DNA of 64,000 bases from TCS55 sp964343505 (GTDB lineage: Bacteria; Fidelibacterota; Marinisomatia; Marinisomatales; TCS55): NCBI GenBank assembly GCA_964343505.1, contig CAYFJU010000002.1:16193-80192 (forward strand), written 5' to 3'. Of this stretch, positions 58,454 to 64,000 are shown in pieces; the first letter of the stretch is position 1; every line of letters starts with the position of its first letter. Both the position numbers and the translations under genes were made by a program. The notes below the pieces were generated by a model. That model ran no database searches. It was not told where the DNA came from and saw only the letters and a list, made by a program, of their open reading frames with translations.

Positions 58454-59755
58454 ATGACAGTCCCACCTTCCCTGTTTAATCAGCATTTGCCGCCCCTGGC
58501 AGACCGCGTCCGGCCCAATTCATTATCCGGATTCATTGGCCAATCCCACCTTGTGGATGAACAAAAAATCCTGTCAAAACTCTTGGAAAAGAAGCAAATA
58601 TTCTCTCTCATATTCTGGGGGCCCCCGGGGACGGGCAAAACCACCCTGGCCCGGATCATTGCCAACAGCTTAAAAGCGGAGATCCATGAATTGTCCGCCG
58701 TATCCAGTGGTGTGAGGGACCTGCGCAAGGTGATTGAACAGGGCAAGGCCAACCGGGACTTGGGAAAACCGACCATCCTGTTCATTGATGAAATTCACCG
58801 CTTCAGCAAATCCCAGCAGGATGCCCTGCTCCACGCAGTAGAGGAAGGTGTGGTGACCTTGATCGGCGCCACCACAGAAAATCCATCTTTCGAAGTGATT
58901 TCCCCTCTCTTATCCCGCTGTCGTATTCTGACTCTGAAACCCCTATCTGAAGACCAACTCAATTTGGTGCTGGACCGCTCTTTTAAAGAGGACATCGTTT
59001 TATCCAAAGGATCGTTAAAAATCGGAAATAGTGTCAGGATGAAACTGATTCAATCCGCTGGCGGGGATGCGCGAAAAATGTTGAATACCCTTGAACTGGC
59101 CGCCAGCCTGGTTGGGAATGAGGGCCCCATTTCAAATGAAATCCTGAACGAAGCGCTGCAAAGTAAAACACAGCTTTACGACAAAACAGGCGATTACCAT
59201 TACGATACCATCAGCGCCTTCATCAAATCGGTGCGGGGGAGTGATCCTGACGCGGCCGTCTATTGGCTGGCCGTCATGCTGGAAGGGGGCGAAAAACCGG
59301 AATTCATCGCCCGGCGCCTGATCATTCTCGCATCGGAAGATATCGGCAACGCTGACCCCCAAGGGCTCACTATCGCCACCGCCGGCTTCCAAGCGGTGCA
59401 CATGATTGGGATGCCAGAGGCATCGATCATTTTATCGCAAGTCACAACCTACCTGGCTGCGGCCCCCAAATCCAACGCCAGTTATATGGCCGTGAATTCA
59501 GCCAAAAGAAAAGTTTCCCAAGAAGGTACTCCCGGTGTTCCCCTCCATTTGCGGAATGCGCCCACAGGATTGATGAAATCCCTGAACTACGGCAAGGATT
59601 ATGATTATCCCCACAACCACCCGGATCATTTCGTGGATGTGGATTATTTTCCTGAAGGAAAACAGGAAACCTTTTACCGCCCTACCGAGTTAGGATATGA
59701 AGAATACATTCGAGGTCGGCTAAAGGATCTTTGGCCAAAACGCTATTCTGATTAA
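58454..59755 (+). CDS. rarA: Replication-associated recombination ATPase RarA (MgsA)
   Basis: The protein has 433 residues. The N-terminal PLADRVRPNSLSGFIGQSHL is the family signature. Walker A is FWGPPGTGKTTLARIIANS and Walker B PTILFIDEIHRFSKSQQ. The sensor motif is IGATTENPSFEV, and the Arg finger region SPLLSRCRILTLKPL follows. The C-terminal tetramerisation half has GGEKPEFIARRLIILASEDI and YMAVNSAKRKVSQEGTPGVP. RarA acts at stalled replication forks. The gene ends in a TAATG overlap with the LptD-like gene. Confidence 0.95.
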   Translation: MTVPPSLFNQHLPPLADRVRPNSLSGFIGQSHLVDEQKILSKLLEKKQIFSLIFWGPPGTGKTTLARIIANSLKAEIHELSAVSSGVRDLRKVIEQGKANRDLGKPTILFIDEIHRFSKSQQDALLHAVEEGVVTLIGATTENPSFEVISPLLSRCRILTLKPLSEDQLNLVLDRSFKEDIVLSKGSLKIGNSVRMKLIQSAGGDARKMLNTLELAASLVGNEGPISNEILNEALQSKTQLYDKTGDYHYDTISAFIKSVRGSDPDAAVYWLAVMLEGGEKPEFIARRLIILASEDIGNADPQGLTIATAGFQAVHMIGMPEASIILSQVTTYLAAAPKSNASYMAVNSAKRKVSQEGTPGVPLHLRNAPTGLMKSLNYGKDYDYPHNHPDHFVDVDYFPEGKQETFYRPTELGYEEYIRGRLKDLWPKRYSD

Positions 59756-62700
59756 TGCGGTCTTACATCTATTCCACCCTATTCCCTAACGGCCTGGGGA
59801 AAATAAAAGTGAAAATGGGATTCCTCCTTTTCACCTTGCTCCTTTCTGCATCCTTTGCCCAGGATGACCGCCTGCGCCTGAAGCAGGCCGACGTGCTGGA
59901 AAATATCACCGTGGATGGTGTTTCCATGCAATACCTGAAAGGGAATGTTATTTTCAAAAAAGGTGAAATGGTGATGAATTGCGACTGGGCCCGTTTCAAT
60001 CAAAAAACGGAGCGCGGATTTCTTTTTGGAAATGTAGTCATGGAGAAAGATGTACAGAATCTCACCTGCGATTCTCTATTCGTGGATTCCCCCAAGGATA
60101 TCATGATTGGTTACAGCAATACCCATGTCTGGGATACGACTTACAGTTTGGTCGCCGACACCTTATTTTACTTTTCGGAACTGGACAGCGGTTCCGCCAA
60201 TGGCAGCGCCACCCTCGTCCAGGAAAAGCAAACCATTCAGGCCGAGCGGATCGAATATGTTGATCTTCCGGAAGTGGACGGTGTCTCTTATGCCGCCCGG
60301 GGCAATGTATCTATCACTGAGGAAGGCCGCATCGCCACCTGCGGGGAAGCGGTTTACGACAGGGAGAATGGCAAAACGGTCCTCCGCATCAAACCCCAAA
60401 TTGTGGACAATGAGCAGACCATCGCCGGCAATGAGATTTACCTCGAATACGAAGAGGAAACGCTAAAAAACCTGTTCATTCCGAAAGCGGCCCATGTGAC
60501 CCATGCCGCTACAGGGGTTCGGGAATGGACTGAAATTGCGGATGAAGATACCACCTTCTTCCAGGATTCACTTACTTTTTCAGATGATATGACCGGTTCC
60601 GTAATGCGGGGATTTTTCGTAGATGGAAAACTGGACTCCATGCGATTGGAAGGGATGGCCACAACCCTATACCATATTTTTGAAGATTCCGTCTACCAAG
60701 GTCGAAACGAAGCCTCCGGCGATACGATCTCCATGAAATTTGGTGAAAATGACCTGGAGAAAATATTCGTGACCGGCGGTTCCCGCGGCACCTATACGCC
60801 TGATACGACCGGCAGCGACGTAGAGGGACCCATCATCTATGAATCGGAAGATATTGATTATGATGTTGCCAATGAATTCACGGATCTTCACGGCGATGCC
60901 ACGATTGATTATACCAACATAAACCTCACCGCCGGCTTTATCAACGTGGCATGGCGTAACAATCTCTTAAAAGCACTCCCGGAATCGAAACGGGATACGG
61001 CCTACGGCTACATTCGACCTTCCATGGCTGAAACCGGGGAAGAACCCATGGAGGGCGACTCCATGGTCTATAATTTGGAAACACGCCACGGGAAGGTCGT
61101 ACGGGGCAAAACCAAAGCGGAGGATGGCTATTATCACGGGCAGGAAATTCGCAACCAAAGTATGGATGTGTTTTATATTGATGAAGCGGCCTATACCACT
61201 TGCGACTTGGATGACCCCCATTTCCATTTCGAGAGCAAGAATATGAAAATGATAAACGAGGATAAAGTGGTGGCCCGCCCCATCGTTCTCTACATTGCAA
61301 ATATACCTGTTTTTGGTTTACCCTTTGGTGTTTTCCCCCACCAGAAAGGCCGCCGTCATTCCGGCTGGATTATGCCTTCTTACGGGACCGATGCCCGCTG
61401 GGGCCAATATATCAATGGTCTCGGTTATTTCTGGGCTCCGAACGATTTCTTTGATTCAAAATTTACCATGAGCCTCTATGACCGGGATGGGATCACCCTT
61501 CGTTCCCGAAATAATTACGTGAAGAGGTATGCCTATTCCGGGTCTTTTGAATTGGAGACCAAACAACGGTTTTCAGGCTCCGTCCCGCCGGAAGACAGGG
61601 ACATTCAGCATTTATTCAAAAATAAGCAGAGTGATTATGTGGTGCGCTGGAGCCATAACCAGCGAATGCGCAACAATCAATCCGCCGCTGTGAGCGCCAG
61701 TTATTATTCCAGTGGCGATTATAACCGTCGGACGGGCATTGAACAAACCAAGCGCCTGAACCAGCAGGCGGTTTCCAATGCCACCTATTCCAAACGGTGG
61801 CCAAAAAATAGTCTAACCATCAATTTATCTTCAATCAGAAATTTAATGGCGGAGCGGAAGATTGATCCTAATTCCGTATTCTATTCCGACCCGACACGCG
61901 CCGGCCAACAGGTGAATATTACCAACAATACACTTCCCCAGATGAAATTCACCCATAGCCAAAGGGCCCTGTTCCCCACCAAAGCCAAAAAGAAAAAATG
62001 GTATAACAATATTAGATATAATTATTCCTCAAACTTTAAAAATAAGCTTAAAAATTATTACGAATCGGAAGCTTACGCGGTGGATGATACCACCACCGGG
62101 TTCCGCTGGATCATGGATAAAAATGGAAATCCCGTGGATGACACTTTTGCCGATTATTATATGACCCATTCTTCCGGGTTAAATATGTCTGCCAAGATCT
62201 TTAAATATTATAATGTTTCCCCCAGTATTTCCCTGAAATCCGATTGGGTGAACCGTTCCTATACCGGTTTTATTGATACTTCCGGTCAGGTTATTCGGCA
62301 GGAAGAAAAGGGCTTTGCGGCCCGGACTACAGGCTCATTCAACGTAAATATGAATACACAGATCTATGGCCTCTTTCCGATCAAGATTGGAAAGATCAAT
62401 TCCATCCGCCACGTGATTTCACCCAGCATCGGCTATTCATTCCGTCCTGATTTTTCCCGGGAAGTATTCGGGGCCAACCCGGGCTATTACGAAATCATTG
62501 AGCAGGATAATGGCGAAGTGGTTTATTTCGACCGTTTCTCCGGCACCCTGGCCGGGGGCACACCCCGGGGCGAAAGCCAGTCCATGAATATATCCATGAA
62601 TAATGTATTCCAGGCCAAGATCGTGGATGGGGATAAGGAGAAAAAACAAGATCTTTTTTCCTGGCGCATGGGGACCAGCCGTAATTTTGTGGCGGATGAA

Positions 62701-63375
62701 TTTCAATGGAGCAATATCAGTTCATCGGTCCGGGCCAATGTCAGCCGCAAGCTGAACCTGGATTTTTCTATGACCCACGACTGGTACGATTTCGATAAGG
62801 AAAAGAATATGCGCATCAACACATTCAAAACCAGCGGTGGTGTACCCACTCCACGCCTGATTAACGCCCGTTTTTCCACCGGTTTTCGCTTTGCGGGGAA
62901 ACGCCTCTCTTTTGAGCCGGAAGAAGAAACAACCGAAGAAGATACCACCGAAACTGAAGAACGGATGGATGGGGCTAATTTACTGGGGAGGTTTATGGGC
63001 AGCGGCGATTCAGGCCAAAAGAATACCGGTGACCTTTGGTCCACCTCGGCCAGTTTCAGTTTTGCCTACAACAATGCCAACCCCAACAATCCCCATAAAA
63101 CATTCTGGATGTCCACCAACTCCACCATCCAGGTGACGGAAAACTGGAAAGTGCAGTACAACGCCCGCTTTAACCTCATCAACCAAAACCTAGTGAGCCA
63201 CACATTTTCCGTTTACCGGGACCTCCACTGCTGGGAGTTGAGCCTTAACTGGGCCCCCTCCGGCTATGCCTCCGGGGTCTATCTAAAACTGAATGTGAAA
63301 TCACCAAACCTCAGAGGCCTGAAATTGGAACAGCGGGGTGGTGCATTTAACCTGCCATCCTTGTATGACCGATAA
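59755..63375 (+). CDS. lptD: LPS-assembly protein LptD-like outer-membrane protein
   Basis: The protein has 1206 residues, longer than the usual roughly 780-900. It starts in a TAATG overlap with rarA; a start at GTG 59809 or ATG 59815 would give a shorter signal peptide (GFLLFTLLLSASFAQ) and may be the real one. Residues about 40-330 contain OstA/LptA-like beta-jellyroll repeats (GVSMQYLKGNVIFKKGEMVM, EGRIATCGEAVYDRENGKTV). A large central segment precedes the barrel signature IPVFGLPFGVFPHQKGRRHS then GWIMPSYGTDARWGQYINGL, typical of LptD. The barrel fills the C-terminal half. Its presence implies an LPS-bearing outer membrane. It has an acidic Glu/Thr insertion near residue 1060 (EEETTEEDTTETEE). 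Confidence 0.9.
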   Translation: MRSYIYSTLFPNGLGKIKVKMGFLLFTLLLSASFAQDDRLRLKQADVLENITVDGVSMQYLKGNVIFKKGEMVMNCDWARFNQKTERGFLFGNVVMEKDVQNLTCDSLFVDSPKDIMIGYSNTHVWDTTYSLVADTLFYFSELDSGSANGSATLVQEKQTIQAERIEYVDLPEVDGVSYAARGNVSITEEGRIATCGEAVYDRENGKTVLRIKPQIVDNEQTIAGNEIYLEYEEETLKNLFIPKAAHVTHAATGVREWTEIADEDTTFFQDSLTFSDDMTGSVMRGFFVDGKLDSMRLEGMATTLYHIFEDSVYQGRNEASGDTISMKFGENDLEKIFVTGGSRGTYTPDTTGSDVEGPIIYESEDIDYDVANEFTDLHGDATIDYTNINLTAGFINVAWRNNLLKALPESKRDTAYGYIRPSMAETGEEPMEGDSMVYNLETRHGKVVRGKTKAEDGYYHGQEIRNQSMDVFYIDEAAYTTCDLDDPHFHFESKNMKMINEDKVVARPIVLYIANIPVFGLPFGVFPHQKGRRHSGWIMPSYGTDARWGQYINGLGYFWAPNDFFDSKFTMSLYDRDGITLRSRNNYVKRYAYSGSFELETKQRFSGSVPPEDRDIQHLFKNKQSDYVVRWSHNQRMRNNQSAAVSASYYSSGDYNRRTGIEQTKRLNQQAVSNATYSKRWPKNSLTINLSSIRNLMAERKIDPNSVFYSDPTRAGQQVNITNNTLPQMKFTHSQRALFPTKAKKKKWYNNIRYNYSSNFKNKLKNYYESEAYAVDDTTTGFRWIMDKNGNPVDDTFADYYMTHSSGLNMSAKIFKYYNVSPSISLKSDWVNRSYTGFIDTSGQVIRQEEKGFAARTTGSFNVNMNTQIYGLFPIKIGKINSIRHVISPSIGYSFRPDFSREVFGANPGYYEIIEQDNGEVVYFDRFSGTLAGGTPRGESQSMNISMNNVFQAKIVDGDKEKKQDLFSWRMGTSRNFVADEFQWSNISSSVRANVSRKLNLDFSMTHDWYDFDKEKNMRINTFKTSGGVPTPRLINARFSTGFRFAGKRLSFEPEEETTEEDTTETEERMDGANLLGRFMGSGDSGQKNTGDLWSTSASFSFAYNNANPNNPHKTFWMSTNSTIQVTENWKVQYNARFNLINQNLVSHTFSVYRDLHCWELSLNWAPSGYASGVYLKLNVKSPNLRGLKLEQRGGAFNLPSLYDR

Positions 63376-63389
63376 CTATTTATGAGTAG

Positions 63390-63490
63390 AAGGCTTTGAA
63401 AATCCCCAATAATAATCCCCTCCATCGGGAGGAGTGTCTGCGCAGTATGCGGGGACAGGGTGGGTATCATTTTGTGTTTTTCAAAGCCTT
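63390..63490. repeat. 101-base element with 13-base perfect terminal inverted repeats
   Basis: AAGGCTTTGAAAA (63390-63402) and TTTTCAAAGCCTT (63478-63490) bracket a GC-rich core with its own inverted repeats (CCTCC/GGAGG, 63419-63432). It lies between lptD and the zinc-ribbon gene. It resembles a miniature inverted-repeat element. It may also act as a terminator for lptD, although the T-run is short. Confidence 0.7.
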
Positions 63491-63524
63491 GTGGTAAACT
63501 CAATCATAACAATGGAGTCCTGAT

Positions 63525-63860
63525 ATGTTTTGTCCCGAATGTAAAAGTGAATATTTAGAAGATATTACTGTTTGCGCTGACTGCGGTGTTACCTTAGTGG
63601 AAGCCGATCCTGACGCTAAACCTCTGGAAAATATGAATTGGATCCCCATTGCTGATTTCAGCGGCGCCTTATTGGCGGAAATGGCTACCACGGTGTTGAA
63701 AGAAAATGGGATTCCCAGTTACACCAAAGGGGATTTTTTGAGTTCCGCTTTCAGCATTAAAGCATTGAGCCTTTCCGGCGGATCGGTGAAACTCTATGTC
63801 CCCGAATCCTTTAAGGCAAAAGCGGATGACCTCATGACCAATATCATTTCGGAAAATTAA
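63525..63860 (+). CDS. Zinc-ribbon protein with DUF2007-like signal-transducing domain
   Basis: The protein has 111 residues. The N-terminus is a zinc ribbon with two CxxC knuckles (MFCPECKSEYLED and VCADCGVTLVEAD). Residues about 38-108 look like a DUF2007-type domain (WIPIADFSGALLAEMATTVL, ENGIPSYTKG, then VKLYVPESFKAKADDL), an ACT-like fold of unknown ligand. Function is unknown; a small regulatory or metal-dependent cytoplasmic protein is likely. Confidence 0.85.
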   Translation: MFCPECKSEYLEDITVCADCGVTLVEADPDAKPLENMNWIPIADFSGALLAEMATTVLKENGIPSYTKGDFLSSAFSIKALSLSGGSVKLYVPESFKAKADDLMTNIISEN

Positions 63861-63870
63861 ATTTACCCAT

Positions 63871-64000
63871 TTGCTGAAACAGCTTCCTTCTTTTCTCTTT
63901 TTTATCAGCCTTATTTTTGTGGCCACTACCTGCCGGGAAGACCCGCCCAAACCGCCCCAACGGGCTGAATGCGATAAAGGCTTTCTGCCCTGCGAAGAAG
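63871..64000 (+). CDS. Putative lipoprotein, N-terminal part (runs off the window)
   Basis: A TTG at 63871 opens a frame continuing to the right edge with a good lipoprotein signal: LKQLPSFLFFISLIFVATTC, lipobox ATTC. After the acylated cysteine the product reads REDPPKPPQRAECDKGFLPC and continues. The two further cysteines suggest a disulfide or a repeat. It starts 10 bases after the zinc-ribbon gene. No Shine-Dalgarno is visible, so the start and reality of the gene rest on the signal peptide alone. No family can be assigned from 43 residues. Confidence 0.55.
   Translation, partial: MLKQLPSFLFFISLIFVATTCREDPPKPPQRAECDKGFLPCEE

Overview
The window looks like a chromosomal segment of a Gram-negative, non-spore-forming bacterium of the FCB group. 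The best guess is Candidatus Neomarinimicrobiota (Marinimicrobia/SAR406) or a close relative such as Calditrichota or Ignavibacteria. The evidence is: TonB-dependent receptors with an N-terminal carboxypeptidase-regulatory-like domain; PorV/PorQ-type outer-membrane proteins; many secreted proteins ending in a type IX secretion (T9SS) sorting domain of the NYPNPFNP kind; and an LptD homologue, implying LPS. The phylum is an inference from gene style, not from a marker gene.

Region 1 (1-19,920) is an alpha-glucan (starch/maltodextrin) utilisation locus. A minus-strand operon encodes 4-alpha-glucanotransferase (malQ), alpha-glucan phosphorylase (glgP), a sodium/solute symporter and a secreted protein cut by the window edge. 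Upstream lie a TrmB-family sugar regulator and an endonuclease/exonuclease/phosphatase-family protein. Divergently, a plus-strand operon encodes an exported GH13 alpha-amylase, a TonB-dependent receptor, a very large surface protein and a PorV-like protein, followed by a separate secreted glucan-binding-like T9SS cargo. Three near-identical 22-bp palindromes sit in front of exactly these three transcription units and are probably the TrmB-type operator.

Region 2 (20,088-30,761) has a T9SS-exported PGRP-type amidase, an FG-GAP-like secreted protein, and a second copy of the receptor / giant surface protein / PorV-like cassette with overlapping genes.

Region 3 (30,800-41,744) begins with a mosaic scar: a beta-lactamase-fold pseudogene joined to a transposase N-terminal fragment joined to a duplicated spmB tail. 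It then holds a long minus-strand gene run for cell-wall peptide breakdown and uptake: NlpC/P60 endopeptidase, M23 peptidase with sorting domain, class-I glutamine amidotransferase, two LD-carboxypeptidases, SpmA/SpmB, a VanX-type D-Ala-D-Ala dipeptidase and an APC amino-acid permease. With the secreted amidase of region 2 this reads as a peptidoglycan-scavenging system.

Region 4 (41,817-64,000) is mostly housekeeping and membrane functions: HAD phosphatase, Nudix hydrolase, ROK sugar kinase, a dienoyl-CoA-reductase-like SDR, an EF-hand/C2H2-like secreted protein, an orphan secretin with lipoprotein partner, PIN-PhoH ATPase, an Npt-type transporter fused to HEAT repeats and a cyclic-nucleotide-binding domain, a 5'-nucleotidase-like phosphoesterase, GIY-YIG nuclease, a YidD fusion, tRNA-Thr(CGU), a methyltransferase, an FKBP lipoprotein, RarA, LptD, and a zinc-ribbon protein. 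Several small palindromic repeats lie between genes here.
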